64,000 bases of DNA from Halarcobacter sp. (GTDB lineage: Bacteria; Campylobacterota; Campylobacteria; Campylobacterales; Arcobacteraceae): positions 682,001 to 746,000 of the forward strand of contig NZ_OY780939.1 in assembly GCF_963675975.1 (NCBI RefSeq), read 5' to 3'. A model generated the notes under the pieces. The model made no database searches and was not told the DNA's origin. It was given only the letters and a program-made list of their open reading frames with translations. A program made the translations under genes and the position numbers. Positions 19,178-27,976 of this stretch are shown here, piece after piece. How positions within the stretch are numbered: position 1 is the first letter of the stretch; the number at the start of each line of letters is the position of its first letter.

Positions 19178-20707
19178 ATGAATGAGCAAGAATCAATAGA
19201 TAAAATTGAATTAGTATATTTAACAAAAGATGATCATGAAGATATCGTAAGACTTATGGAAGATGAGTATAGATATCTTGACGATTCTGTATGGACTCAA
19301 GAAGAGTTTTATTCACTTATAGAAAAATTTCCTGATGGACAAGCAGGGATTAAAATAAATGATGAATTGGCTGGCTTTGCTTTAAGTATTATTGTTGATT
19401 ATAATAAGTATGATGATACACATAGTTATAAAGAGATTACAGGGAATTACTCCTTTGATACCCATGATGATAATGGAGACTTACTTTATGGGGTTGATAT
19501 TTTTATAAATAAAAAATTTAGAGGTTTAAGGCTTGGAAGAAGGCTTTATGAGTTTAGAAAAGAGCTTTGTGAAGAGAAAAATTTAAAAGGTATTATTTTT
19601 GGTGGAAGGATTCCAAACTATTCAAAATATGCAGATAAAATTTCACCTAAAGAGTACATTCAAAAGGTTAAATCAAGAGAGATTTATGATCCAGTATTAA
19701 ATTTTCAATTATCAAATGATTTTTATGTAAAAAGGGTTATTAAAAACTATCTTGAAGGGGATATCCATAGTAAAGATTATGCTTGTCTTTTAAGATGGGA
19801 CAATATCTATTATTCAAAACCAACAAAAGAGCCTATGTCTGAAAAAAGAGTTATAAGACTTGGACTTATCCAATGGCAAGTAAGACCCTATAACAATATT
19901 GAAGAGGTATTAGAACAAGCCGAATATTTTGTAAACTCTATCTCTTCATATAGAAGTGATTTTGCCCTATTTCCTGAGTTTTTCAATGCTCCACTTATGG
20001 CAAAATACAATCATTTAAGTGAAGCAGATGCAATTAGAGAACTTGCAAAATATACTCCTCAGTTTGAAGAGGAGTTTTCAAAACTTGCAATCTCTTATAA
20101 TATAAATATTATAACAGGAAGTATGCCTCAACTTGTTGATGGGGTTTTATACAATGTTGGGTTTTTATGTAAAAGAGATGGTACCGTTGAAAAATATTCA
20201 AAAATACATGTAACCCCAGATGAAGAAAAAGTTTGGGGCTTAAAAGGTTCAAATGAGATTAGAACCTTTGACACAGATTGTGGAAAAATTGGAGTTTTAA
20301 TCTGTTATGATTCAGAGTTTCCAGAGTTAAGTAGACTTCTTGCTAAAGATGGAATGAATATTTTATTTGTACCATTTTTAACTGATACTCAAAATGGATA
20401 CTCAAGAGTTAGACTTTGTGCCCAAGCAAGGGCAGTTGAAAATGAGTGTTATGTTGCAATTGCAGGTTGTGTTGGAAACTTACCAAAAGTTGCCAATATG
20501 GATATTCAATATGCACAATCAGCTGTATTTACACCTTGTGATTTTGCATTTCCTGCAAATGGAATAAAAGCAGAATCAACACCAAATACAGAGATGATTT
20601 TAATAGCTGATGTGGATTTAGAACTTTTAAATGAACTTCATAATATAGGAAGTGTAAATAATCTAAAAGATAGAAGAACAGATATTTATGATGTAATTAG
20701 AAAATAA
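19178..20707 (+). CDS. GNAT acetyltransferase-carbon-nitrogen hydrolase fusion
   Basis: A 509-residue two-domain enzyme. Residues 10-205 form a GNAT domain with an RGLRLGRRLYEFR acetyl-CoA loop (115-127). Residues 225-500 form a nitrilase-superfamily domain with the catalytic triad Glu267 (FPEFF), Lys342 (SKIHV) and Cys376 (LICYDSEFPE). Amide hydrolysis or acyl transfer is expected of the second domain; no substrate can be named. The fusion is found in other bacteria. A VOC-family gene follows after eleven bases. Confidence 0.9.
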   Translation: MNEQESIDKIELVYLTKDDHEDIVRLMEDEYRYLDDSVWTQEEFYSLIEKFPDGQAGIKINDELAGFALSIIVDYNKYDDTHSYKEITGNYSFDTHDDNGDLLYGVDIFINKKFRGLRLGRRLYEFRKELCEEKNLKGIIFGGRIPNYSKYADKISPKEYIQKVKSREIYDPVLNFQLSNDFYVKRVIKNYLEGDIHSKDYACLLRWDNIYYSKPTKEPMSEKRVIRLGLIQWQVRPYNNIEEVLEQAEYFVNSISSYRSDFALFPEFFNAPLMAKYNHLSEADAIRELAKYTPQFEEEFSKLAISYNINIITGSMPQLVDGVLYNVGFLCKRDGTVEKYSKIHVTPDEEKVWGLKGSNEIRTFDTDCGKIGVLICYDSEFPELSRLLAKDGMNILFVPFLTDTQNGYSRVRLCAQARAVENECYVAIAGCVGNLPKVANMDIQYAQSAVFTPCDFAFPANGIKAESTPNTEMILIADVDLELLNELHNIGSVNNLKDRRTDIYDVIRK

Positions 20708-20717
20708 AAGGATTTTT

Positions 20718-21110
20718 ATGTTCAAAATTAAATCTTTAGACCATTTGGTTCTAACTGTAAAAGATATCGATAAAACAGTAGAGTTTTATACAAATATTTT
20801 AGGTATGGAAAAAGAGATTTTTAAAGAAACAAGAATTGCTTTAAAATTTGGACATCAAAAAATAAATCTACACCAACTAGGAAATGAGTTTGAGCCAAAA
20901 GCAAAAAATGTAAAAGAGGGAAGTTCTGATTTGTGTTTTATTAGCGAAACTAGTGTAGAAGAGTTTAAAAAGCATATTGAAGATAATAAAATAGAAGTTA
21001 TTGAAGGACCTATAAAAAGAACTGGAGCAATGGGTGAGATAAACTCTATTTATCTAAGAGACCCAGATGGAAACCTAATAGAGGTTTCTAACTATATTTA
21101 TAAAATATAA
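20718..21110 (+). CDS. VOC (glyoxalase/bleomycin-resistance) family protein
   Basis: A 130-residue single VOC domain with metal-ligand candidates His10 (DHLVLTV), His54/His57 (INLHQLG) and Glu near the C-terminus (DGNLIEVSNY). It resembles small glyoxalase-like proteins of unknown substrate. It is probably co-transcribed with the GNAT-nitrilase gene, and the two end at a bidirectional terminator. Confidence 0.87.
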   Translation: MFKIKSLDHLVLTVKDIDKTVEFYTNILGMEKEIFKETRIALKFGHQKINLHQLGNEFEPKAKNVKEGSSDLCFISETSVEEFKKHIEDNKIEVIEGPIKRTGAMGEINSIYLRDPDGNLIEVSNYIYKI

Positions 21111-21140
21111 CTAAACTAATATAAAAATATATTAGTTTAG
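21111..21140. terminator. Bidirectional terminator between VOC gene and lrgB
   Basis: CTAAACTAATATA and TATATTAGTTTAG form a perfect thirteen-base-pair stem around AAAA. It lies between convergent genes and contains the lrgB stop codon. Confidence 0.8.
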
Positions 21141-21845
21141 AAATCCTATAACAATAGGTAATAAAATAGCAGTAAATATACCACAAAGTCCCATTGCAAG
21201 TGCTCCAAATGCTGCTGCTTTTTCTCCCATTTCTACAGCTCTTGCTGTACCAATTCCGTGAGAGATTAATCCAAGAGCAAAACCTTTTGAAGTATCATGT
21301 TTTATTTTCATAACTTTAAATACCAAACTTCCAAAAAGTGCCCCAATAATTCCTGTAATAATCACAAATCCAACTGCTAAAGATGGAATTGCTCCAATTT
21401 GTTCAGAAGTTATAATTGCAATTGGTGCAGTAATAGATTTTGTAGTCATTGATAACATTGTACTTATACTTGCATCTAAAGACCAAAGCAGTAAAAGTGC
21501 AATGAATACTGAAAATGTTCCAGCAACAAAAAGTGTTATAACAATTGGAAGAAACAAAGACTTGATATATTTTAAATTTTTATATAAAGGTAAAGCCAAA
21601 GCAACCGTTGCAGGTCCTAAAAAGAAGTGTATTATCTCAACAGATTTAAAATACTCTTTGTATGAGGTTCCTGTTATTAAAATCGCGCTCATAATAAAAA
21701 TATATGCAATTACAATTGGTTGTAGCAAAGTGTGTTTATTGGCTTTCTCATAAATTATAATTCCTAATTTGTATGAGCCTAATGTAAAAATCAACCAAGT
21801 TAGAGGAGTTGATGTAATATATTCTACTAATGCATCATAATTCAT
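21132..21845 (-). CDS. lrgB: LrgB/CidB-type membrane protein
   Basis: A 237-residue membrane protein with about seven hydrophobic helices and the LrgB signatures MTTKSITAPIAI and SHGIGTARAVEMGE. LrgAB/CidAB proteins have been linked to murein hydrolase control and, in several organisms, to export of pyruvate or glycolate. Its start overlaps lrgA by eleven bases. It is the third gene after the dehydrogenase and lrgA. Confidence 0.9.
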   Translation of the reverse strand: MNYDALVEYITSTPLTWLIFTLGSYKLGIIIYEKANKHTLLQPIVIAYIFIMSAILITGTSYKEYFKSVEIIHFFLGPATVALALPLYKNLKYIKSLFLPIVITLFVAGTFSVFIALLLLWSLDASISTMLSMTTKSITAPIAIITSEQIGAIPSLAVGFVIITGIIGALFGSLVFKVMKIKHDTSKGFALGLISHGIGTARAVEMGEKAAAFGALAMGLCGIFTAILLPIVIGFLN

Positions 21846-22191
21846 TTTTTTTCTCCTTCTTTGTTGTCATAATATCTATTAATTTTGCACTAAATGCAAG
21901 AGCAATTAATGTTCCAAAAAATAGAGAAATAACAATAGCCCAAAACTCTTTTGAAATAGTGTCTACTTGTGTGATAATTCCCATTGCAGCAGGTATAAAT
22001 AAAAGTGGTAAATATCTTAAATGTAAAAACGCTGCATTATCAAGGGATTGAAAACTACTTTTTTTAATAATAAGAAAAAATAAAAGTAGAACCATACCAA
22101 TAACAGGACCAGGAACTATCAAATCAAAAAATCTCACTACACATCCTCCAAGAAATTGGAAGATTAGTAGTGTTATCAAACCTTTTAACAT
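21835..22191 (-). CDS. lrgA: LrgA/CidA-type holin-like membrane protein
   Basis: A 118-residue protein with four hydrophobic helices and the family motif VPGPVIGMVLL. It forms a pair with LrgB, with which it overlaps. It lies five bases downstream of a hydroxyacid dehydrogenase gene, which fits a link to small organic acids, but that is inference from position. Confidence 0.88.
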   Translation of the reverse strand: MLKGLITLLIFQFLGGCVVRFFDLIVPGPVIGMVLLLFFLIIKKSSFQSLDNAAFLHLRYLPLLFIPAAMGIITQVDTISKEFWAIVISLFFGTLIALAFSAKLIDIMTTKKEKKNEL

Positions 22192-22196
22192 AAATA

Positions 22197-23048
22197 TTAG
22201 TCTTTAAACAGTTGGTAAATTGAACAAAAGTCCTCTTCACCTTTACCATCTTTTTTCATTTTTCCAAATAACTCTTTTGGAACGGAAGCTGTAAATAGTG
22301 GCTGATTTAAACTATATGCTAAATCTTGTAATGTATGTAAATCTTTATAAATAGCATTATTTGAGAAGTGTGCAGAAAAATCCTCTTCTAATAGTTTTTG
22401 AGTTTTAGCTTTTAAAACTAGTGATTGCCCACCACCAACTCCAAGAATCTCTAATAATGAACTTTTTTCAATATCACAAGCTTCACCTAAAGCAGTACAT
22501 TCTGCAATTGTAGCCATAAATGAACCTAAACATAGGTTATTGATAAGTTTCATTTTTGAAGCTTTTCCTTCATCTTTTAAATAAAATATCTCTTTACCAA
22601 TTTTTTCTAATAAAGGTTTGCAAGCATCAAAAGTCTCTTTTTTACCAGCTGTTACAATAGTAACTAAACCTTGTAAAGCTGGTGCTACACTTCCAAAAAT
22701 TGGTGATTCTAAATATTCACCCTCTTTTTCATCTACAAGTTTGTGAAACTCTAATACTTTTTCATAGTGATTTGTTGTTAAATCTATAATTGTTTTTCCT
22801 GTTAAATCAGCACTTAATAAACCATTTTCCATTTTAAATATATTTTCAACAGCACTTGATTCAAATAAACACATAAATACAATATCACATTTTTCAATTA
22901 ATTCTTTTGGTGAATCAACAATTGGGTAACCTAAATGTTCAACTTTCGATTTTGTTCTATTATATACAGTTAACTCTTCACCCATATCTGTAAGTCTTTT
23001 TGCAATAGCAGTTCCTAAATTTCCTAAACCTATAAATCCTACACTCAT
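22197..23048 (-). CDS. NAD(P)-dependent beta-hydroxyacid dehydrogenase family protein
   Basis: A 283-residue enzyme of the 3-hydroxyisobutyrate/tartronate-semialdehyde/glyoxylate reductase family. The Rossmann motif GFIGLGNLGTAIAKRL is at the N-terminus, SPIFGSVAPALQGLVTIV resembles the substrate loop, and the catalytic Lys is in GKASKMKLINNL. The substrate is undecided; glyoxylate or succinate semialdehyde are typical for GLYR-type members. It is the first gene of an operon with lrgAB and is divergent from a small LRV-like gene. Confidence 0.87.
   Translation of the reverse strand: MSVGFIGLGNLGTAIAKRLTDMGEELTVYNRTKSKVEHLGYPIVDSPKELIEKCDIVFMCLFESSAVENIFKMENGLLSADLTGKTIIDLTTNHYEKVLEFHKLVDEKEGEYLESPIFGSVAPALQGLVTIVTAGKKETFDACKPLLEKIGKEIFYLKDEGKASKMKLINNLCLGSFMATIAECTALGEACDIEKSSLLEILGVGGGQSLVLKAKTQKLLEEDFSAHFSNNAIYKDLHTLQDLAYSLNQPLFTASVPKELFGKMKKDGKGEEDFCSIYQLFKD
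22953..22968. promoter_or_regulatory. NifA-type upstream activator sequence candidate
   Basis: TGT-N10-ACA (TGTTCTATTATATACA), the NifA binding pattern. It lies inside the dehydrogenase gene about 178 bases upstream of the sigma-54-like promoter of the LRV-like gene. Such a pattern occurs by chance roughly every few kilobases here, so position is the main support. Confidence 0.35.
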
Positions 23049-23145
23049 AATCTTCCTTTCTTTTTTTAGAATTATAGTTAAATTTATTATAAATCTTATT
23101 TAGAACATATAAGAAAAAAATTATTAAATTAAAATTTTTACTCTT

Positions 23146-23161
23146 TGGAATAATATATGCA
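23146..23161 (+). promoter_or_regulatory. Sigma-54-like promoter for the LRV-like gene
   Basis: TGGAATAATATATGCA shows GG and GC with the ten-base spacing of -24/-12 elements. It closely resembles the element before the nif ferredoxin. It leaves a leader of about 15 bases with GAGGAG before the ATG at 23186. Confidence 0.5.
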
Positions 23162-23185
23162 TATATTTTTTTTGAGGAGTTTATA

Positions 23186-23500
23186 ATGAGTATAAATGAA
23201 AAAACTATTTTTGAACAAATTAAAATAGCTATTACAAGCGATAATATAAAGATACTTAGAAAGCTTTGTGACTCTGCAGATATGAATGTTCGTAGAGCTT
23301 TGGCTAAAAACAAAAATATTGATGAATTTATTGGAAATAAATTACTTTTTGATCCAGTGCTAAATGTATCATATCAAGCTTCATTAAATCCAAATACAAC
23401 ACAAAAAAGAGTTTTTGATGAAAAAATCTTAACTCAATGTGTAAAATGTGATGTAGATGAATTAAAATTAGATTGTGCTAATTGTCCCCATTCTAAGTAA
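23186..23500 (+). CDS. Small LRV-like repeat protein with C-terminal Cys cluster, copy 1
   Basis: A 104-residue protein. Residues 20-70 hold helical repeats of leucine-rich-repeat-variant type (NVRRALAKNKNIDEFIGNKL then DPVLNVSYQASLNPNT). The C-terminus has C85-x2-C88-x8-C97-x2-C100, fit for zinc or an iron-sulfur cluster. Two paralogues lie in this window with the cysteine spacing conserved exactly. LRV proteins with an Fe-S cluster are known from nif regions of Azotobacter, where the cluster is N-terminal. A sigma-54-like promoter upstream supports a nitrogen-fixation link. Function unknown; it overlaps the convergent lysE-like gene by eight bases. Confidence 0.85.
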   Translation: MSINEKTIFEQIKIAITSDNIKILRKLCDSADMNVRRALAKNKNIDEFIGNKLLFDPVLNVSYQASLNPNTTQKRVFDEKILTQCVKCDVDELKLDCANCPHSK

Positions 23501-24128
23501 TAATTGTATTTAAAAGTATTGAACTACCAATACAAAATAGAATAAATCCAGATATGTTTTCAATATGATTAGAATGCTTATCTAAAAAGTTTTTGCTTTT
23601 TTTATTTGTAACTAAATAAACAATAAATATATCCCAAAAAAGTACAGCAAAAAACATCCAAGCGGCATAAAATGATTGAACAAAAAATGGGGTACTATTT
23701 TGAATAGATATTGAAAACATTGTAAAATAAAATATTGAGTTTTTTGGATTTAAAATAGCTGAAAAAAATCCCATTGAAAAATATTTTAGAATATCTTGTT
23801 TATTTTTCTTTTTCTCAATTTTTTCTCCAAAAAGATCTCTTTTTTGAGATTTTAATAATAAAAAACCAATATATAAAAGATAAACAGAACCAAGAATTTT
23901 TATAATAGTAAAAATAAACTCATTGTTTTTTATAAGAGTTATTCCAAATAGTGCAAGCAAAATATATACTAAGTTTGCAATAGCAATACCAGTAGAAGTG
24001 ATTACTCCACTAAGTTTTCCATATTTTGAAGAGTTTGAGAGTATTATAAAAAAGTCTACTCCAGGACTTAAAAGTGCCATAAAATGTGCTAGAGCTAGGG
24101 CTAAAAAACCCATTAAATAAATTTCCAT
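23493..24128 (-). CDS. LysE-family translocator
   Basis: A 211-residue membrane protein with about six helices and the family N-terminus FMALLSPGVDFFIILSNSSK plus ILNPKNSIFYFTMF. Such proteins export amino acids or other small molecules; the substrate is unknown. It is followed on the same strand by nothing close, and the AraC-type regulator gene lies 43 bases upstream, which suggests possible co-transcription or regulation. Confidence 0.88.
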   Translation of the reverse strand: MEIYLMGFLALALAHFMALLSPGVDFFIILSNSSKYGKLSGVITSTGIAIANLVYILLALFGITLIKNNEFIFTIIKILGSVYLLYIGFLLLKSQKRDLFGEKIEKKKNKQDILKYFSMGFFSAILNPKNSIFYFTMFSISIQNSTPFFVQSFYAAWMFFAVLFWDIFIVYLVTNKKSKNFLDKHSNHIENISGFILFCIGSSILLNTIIT

Positions 24129-24170
24129 CTAATTCCTTTTAAAAAAGAAATTATAAGTTATTGATTTTAT

Positions 24171-24995
24171 TTAGTCTTGTACAAAATTGAGTTTATATTG
24201 ATTGGGTGTAGTTGCAACTATTTTTAAAAAATTTCTGTGAAAATGACTTTGATCTGCAAATCCACACTCTAAAGCTGTATCTACTAAAGAGTTTCCTTTT
24301 TTTAGATACTCTTTTGCTTTATTTATTTTTTCATTTATTAAATAAGCATGGGGAGTCATATTTAGTTTATTTTTAAATAGTCTAATTATATAAAATGGAT
24401 TTAAATCAAATTTGTTTGCTAAGTGATTTAAAGAGATATTCTCTTTATAGTTTTTTTGAATATATTTTTGTACTTGCGAAAATTTTAAATCATCTTCATT
24501 ACTTGGAGTTTTATGGAAATCATTTATGTAGGTTTTAAATAATTTTGTAAAAAACAGTATTAAATCTTCCTCTTTTTCTTCATAGGTTATATTAGTAAAC
24601 ATTGTTTCACACAAGCTTTTAAACTCTTCATATATATTTTTATCATCTAAAAAGTCTTTATCAAAGGGTATAAACTCCTTTATATCTTCACAAATAGTTT
24701 TTTGAATACCATAACACCAATTTTCATCTAAATAGAGCATATAATAAAGATTTGGAGTTTTATCTATAGGGTTACATGAGTGAATCTCATTTGGATTTAC
24801 TAATGCTAACATTCCAATATCAAAATTATAGATTTTATCTTTATTTGTATATATAGTTTCACCTTTTATATTTATTCCAATAGACAAGGTATCATGTAAA
24901 TGTTTTTTATAATGTTTTGTATTGTTTGAATATCGAAGTTCCAAATATGGTAAGTTTTCATCTGTAAAAATTTTAGTGAATATTTTTTCTTTCAT
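24171..24995 (-). CDS. AraC-family transcriptional regulator
   Basis: A 274-residue regulator. The N-terminal cupin-type sensing domain shows HYKKHLHDTLSIGINIKGE and LVNPNEIHSCNP, and the C-terminal 100 residues hold two helix-turn-helix motifs (SLNHLANKFDLNPFYIIRLF and DTALECGFADQSHFHRNF). The domain pattern resembles regulators of LysE-type exporters, which fits the exporter gene just downstream. It is divergent from the FMN-binding protein gene. Confidence 0.9.
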   Translation of the reverse strand: MKEKIFTKIFTDENLPYLELRYSNNTKHYKKHLHDTLSIGINIKGETIYTNKDKIYNFDIGMLALVNPNEIHSCNPIDKTPNLYYMLYLDENWCYGIQKTICEDIKEFIPFDKDFLDDKNIYEEFKSLCETMFTNITYEEKEEDLILFFTKLFKTYINDFHKTPSNEDDLKFSQVQKYIQKNYKENISLNHLANKFDLNPFYIIRLFKNKLNMTPHAYLINEKINKAKEYLKKGNSLVDTALECGFADQSHFHRNFLKIVATTPNQYKLNFVQD

Positions 24996-25123
24996 ATATA
25001 ATTATAATCATTTTATGATTTATTTATGTTTTAGAAAGGAATAAGCTTTTTATATGTTTATATAAGTAATAATTACAAAAAAAGTAAAATATTTTTTACT
25101 TAAATTTATTGAATGGAATTAAA

Positions 25124-25140
25124 TATGCATTTTTTGCATA
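25124..25140. promoter_or_regulatory. Palindromic operator candidate before the PNPOx-like gene
   Basis: TATGCA-TTTTT-TGCATA, a perfect inverted repeat 14 bases before the ATG at 25154 and overlapping the likely leader. It could bind a dimeric regulator, perhaps the AraC-type protein encoded divergently. Confidence 0.4.
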
Positions 25141-25153
25141 AAAAGAGAAAAAA

Positions 25154-25594
25154 ATGGGTAAACAATATAAACAATTAACAAAAGAAGATATAGATTTTAT
25201 AAAAAAGCAAAAGTTATTTTATATCGCTTCTTGTAGTGATGCAGAAGTAAATCTATCACCAAAAGCTTATGATAGTATTGCAATTGCAGCAGAAGATACT
25301 ATACTTTTTTTAAGTTATCCAGGAAGTACTAATAGAACACAAAAAGATGTTTTAAATGATGGTAAAATTACACTCTTATTTAATGCTTTTGAGGGAGATC
25401 CTTATCTTTTAAGAATATTTTGTAAGGCAAATATAATAGATAAAGATAGTGACAAATTTCAAGAATATTTAAAATACTTCACTTTAGAAAATCAAAAAGT
25501 AAGAGATATTTTTGAGTTTAAAATCCAAAATATAGAATCTAATTGTGGTTTAACTGTTCCTATTATGGAATATAAAGGTGATAGAAAATCTTAA
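25154..25594 (+). CDS. Pyridoxamine-phosphate-oxidase-like FMN-binding protein
   Basis: A 146-residue split-barrel flavoprotein with the family start LTKEDIDFIKKQKLFYIASC, the LSPKAYDSI substrate-side motif and SYPGSTNRTQKDVL. These proteins bind FMN, F420 or haem; the real substrate is unknown. The start is set by the purine-rich AAAAGAGAAAAAA run. It overlaps the convergent reductase-like gene by four bases. Confidence 0.87.
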   Translation: MGKQYKQLTKEDIDFIKKQKLFYIASCSDAEVNLSPKAYDSIAIAAEDTILFLSYPGSTNRTQKDVLNDGKITLLFNAFEGDPYLLRIFCKANIIDKDSDKFQEYLKYFTLENQKVRDIFEFKIQNIESNCGLTVPIMEYKGDRKS

Positions 25595-26958
25595 GAGTCA
25601 AAATTAGCTCCATAGGTTTTTATTCCTATTTTTTTTAATGCATAGGTCATATCTATGGTAAACTTTTGATTAGACATTACAAATACTGCTTCAGGATTAT
25701 AATGTTTTACTGCTTTGAGTGCTAAATTTATATAGTTATCAGTTTTAAACCCTTTTAACTCATCACTTGTTGTATCTAAAATATGTAAGCCAATCTCCTG
25801 ATTAGATATACTTTGAGTAAGTTTTGATAATAATTCAGTTGAAAACTCTTTATCTTGTGCTCTTCCAATCCAAATCACATCCATTTTTGTTTTTTTATTT
25901 AATACCATACAAGGAATTATTGGAGCAATTCCTCCTCCTGTAACTATTATTAGAACATGGTCATAAACACTGTGATTATACATAAAGCCTTTGTTTCTTT
26001 GTTTTTTTATACTACACTTACTTAAAGTGTGATTGCCTTTATTTAAATCTTTAACTATTTTTTTTGTTCTATCTCCTGCAGGGGTGATATATAGTGTTCT
26101 ATTTTTTAAATCATTAAAATTTATCATAGAGTCACCAAAGGGATGATAATATCCATTTGCTAAGGTAATTTTTGAATAAGTACCAAAAGAAGGTTTTCCA
26201 GAAATCTCTATTCCAATTACATGTGGTGCAGTATGAACTATTTTTGGATATATTCTTTTTGTACCTATCCAAGGTGTTATTAATAACAAAACAATTATAC
26301 ATATTAAAATAAATTGAGGCTTATGTAAAGTGTCAAGAAGGTTGAATCCTAAAACAAAGTTTATTTGTAAATAATAGATTGTAAGTAAAAATATAGCAAT
26401 ATAACCAAAATATCTATGAATATTTTCAAAGGTATTATGATACTTTCTTCTAAAATATGCTAAAGATGTTCCAATTATTATTATAAATAAGATTAAAAGA
26501 TTAACTCCAATTGAAAGATATGCAGCTGGTACTTTTTCAAGGGCATAACTTAGATGAACAGAAAACCAGACTAGTGCAGAAATAGCCATCATTTTATGTA
26601 AATAACCAATTGAATTTGATAATTGGTGAAATACATAATATTTCCCTTTTGCACCTATTATTTCAAATAATATAGAGTTCACAGTATGATTTCTTGCTAG
26701 TATTGTTATTAATAAAGAAGTGATTGCAAATAATGATGCTGTATCAATTTTATCTGAGGATTTGAAAAATATTAAAAAAAATAGTAGATTAATAAAAAAA
26801 GATACTAAAAACCAGATTATAAAACAATTTTTCTCATTATAGGCCTGTCTTAGTAACCGTGACTTTAAATCAAAAGTATATTTTGTAGGGTTTTTTATAA
26901 ATTTATCAATCTTAGTGTTAAAAGCATTATATAACATAAGATTAACTGATTTTTTCAT
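25591..26958 (-). CDS. Ferric-reductase-like membrane oxidoreductase
   Basis: A 455-residue protein. The N-terminal half holds about six membrane helices with histidines in HQLSNSIGYLHKMM, FSVHLSYAL and ENIHRYFGYI, suited to haem. The C-terminal half is a ferredoxin-reductase-like domain with the FAD region SKITLANGYYHPFGDS and the nucleotide motif IIVTGGGIAPIIPCM. It would move electrons from NAD(P)H across the membrane to metal or oxygen. No partner gene adjoins it. Confidence 0.82.
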   Translation of the reverse strand: MKKSVNLMLYNAFNTKIDKFIKNPTKYTFDLKSRLLRQAYNEKNCFIIWFLVSFFINLLFFLIFFKSSDKIDTASLFAITSLLITILARNHTVNSILFEIIGAKGKYYVFHQLSNSIGYLHKMMAISALVWFSVHLSYALEKVPAAYLSIGVNLLILFIIIIGTSLAYFRRKYHNTFENIHRYFGYIAIFLLTIYYLQINFVLGFNLLDTLHKPQFILICIIVLLLITPWIGTKRIYPKIVHTAPHVIGIEISGKPSFGTYSKITLANGYYHPFGDSMINFNDLKNRTLYITPAGDRTKKIVKDLNKGNHTLSKCSIKKQRNKGFMYNHSVYDHVLIIVTGGGIAPIIPCMVLNKKTKMDVIWIGRAQDKEFSTELLSKLTQSISNQEIGLHILDTTSDELKGFKTDNYINLALKAVKHYNPEAVFVMSNQKFTIDMTYALKKIGIKTYGANFDS

Positions 26959-27079
26959 TGATTACCTTTAAAATATGTTTTATAATCATATTAGAAATAT
27001 TATTAAAGTTTATTTTAAAATATGATAATTAGATAAATTTTTTTATTATTTTAGGATAAAGTTACAAAAAACAATTTTC

Positions 27080-27472
27080 TTATACCAATGGATCTTCTCC
27101 TATTTTCCACTCTGATAAGTACTTTTCTACTAAATGAAAGTCTTCACCTTTGTGTTCTGTAAATGTAATATATTGATTTTTGTTATCTACTTTAAATAAT
27201 GTGTAAACAATATCCATAAATCTTAAAGCTAATTCTCTTCTTTGTTCTATAGTTCTTCCTTCTCTGATATCGAGATTCATTAGACATATATCATCTAAAC
27301 TATTTGCTCGTCCTATAGATATTGAGTATTTATCATATTCTCTAATTGAAATAGCTATATGGTCAGTTTTTGTCTCCATAACTTGGGCAAAAGTATTTTG
27401 AATATCTGCAATAAATTGCTCTTTTATATTATTTTCAATTTTTTTGTTAATCTCAAATTGTAAGTGAGGCAT
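27080..27472 (-). CDS. Tautomerase-superfamily protein
   Basis: A 130-residue protein whose Met is followed by Pro2, the catalytic base of the 4-oxalocrotonate tautomerase/MIF superfamily. MPHLQFEINKKI and HIAISIREYDKYSISIGR are typical strands. The length suggests a two-module member. The substrate cannot be told. It stands alone, divergent from the second LRV-like gene. Confidence 0.82.
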   Translation of the reverse strand: MPHLQFEINKKIENNIKEQFIADIQNTFAQVMETKTDHIAISIREYDKYSISIGRANSLDDICLMNLDIREGRTIEQRRELALRFMDIVYTLFKVDNKNQYITFTEHKGEDFHLVEKYLSEWKIGEDPLV

Positions 27473-27589
27473 TGTTTATCCTTTTTATTAATACTATATC
27501 TATATAGATTAAAATATTTTATATTTTAATACTAATATTTAAATTTAAGGTAATTTTATGAAATATCTCATAAATGACTCATTTTTAAA

Positions 27590-27605
27590 CTGAACGTAAG
27601 TTCAG
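27590..27605. promoter_or_regulatory. Palindromic operator candidate before LRV-like copy 2
   Basis: CTGAAC-GTAA-GTTCAG, a perfect inverted repeat 39 bases before the ATG at 27644. Its form suits a TetR- or MarR-type dimer. No regulator gene of these families is nearby. Confidence 0.4.
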
Positions 27606-27643
27606 AAGGAATAAAATTAATTATTAAATTTTAAGGAAAAAAG

Positions 27644-27976
27644 ATGACAATGCCTGAAAATACAATAGATCATCAACTTGAAAGAGCAACAGAGAGTAAT
27701 GACTTAAGAGAATTATGGATATTGCATAAATCTCCATTAATGAATGTTAGAAGAGCAGTGGCAAAAAATATAAATATTGACTCAAAAATAGCGAATAATC
27801 TTGCAATGGATCCAGTGTTAAATGTAAGTTACATAGCAGCAAAACATCCAAAATGTGAAACAAAAAGAGATTTTTGTCCTTCTATTATCAGTGCATGTGT
27901 AGAGTGTATGGAAGATGAAAGAGGTTTGGTTTGCACAGGATGCGAAAAATTAACTAATTCATCTCTTTCTTTTTGA
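27644..27976 (+). CDS. Small LRV-like repeat protein with C-terminal Cys cluster, copy 2
   Basis: A 110-residue paralogue of the protein at 23186. It has the same repeat core (MNVRRAVAKNINIDSKIANN then DPVLNVSYIAAKHPKCE) and the cluster C85-x2-C88-x8-C97-x2-C100 at identical positions, plus extra cysteines at 71 and 78. AAGGAAAAAAG precedes the ATG. No sigma-54-like element was found upstream, unlike copy 1; instead there is a palindrome. It overlaps the convergent transporter gene by 18 bases. Function unknown; metal or Fe-S binding is inferred. Confidence 0.85.
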   Translation: MTMPENTIDHQLERATESNDLRELWILHKSPLMNVRRAVAKNINIDSKIANNLAMDPVLNVSYIAAKHPKCETKRDFCPSIISACVECMEDERGLVCTGCEKLTNSSLSF

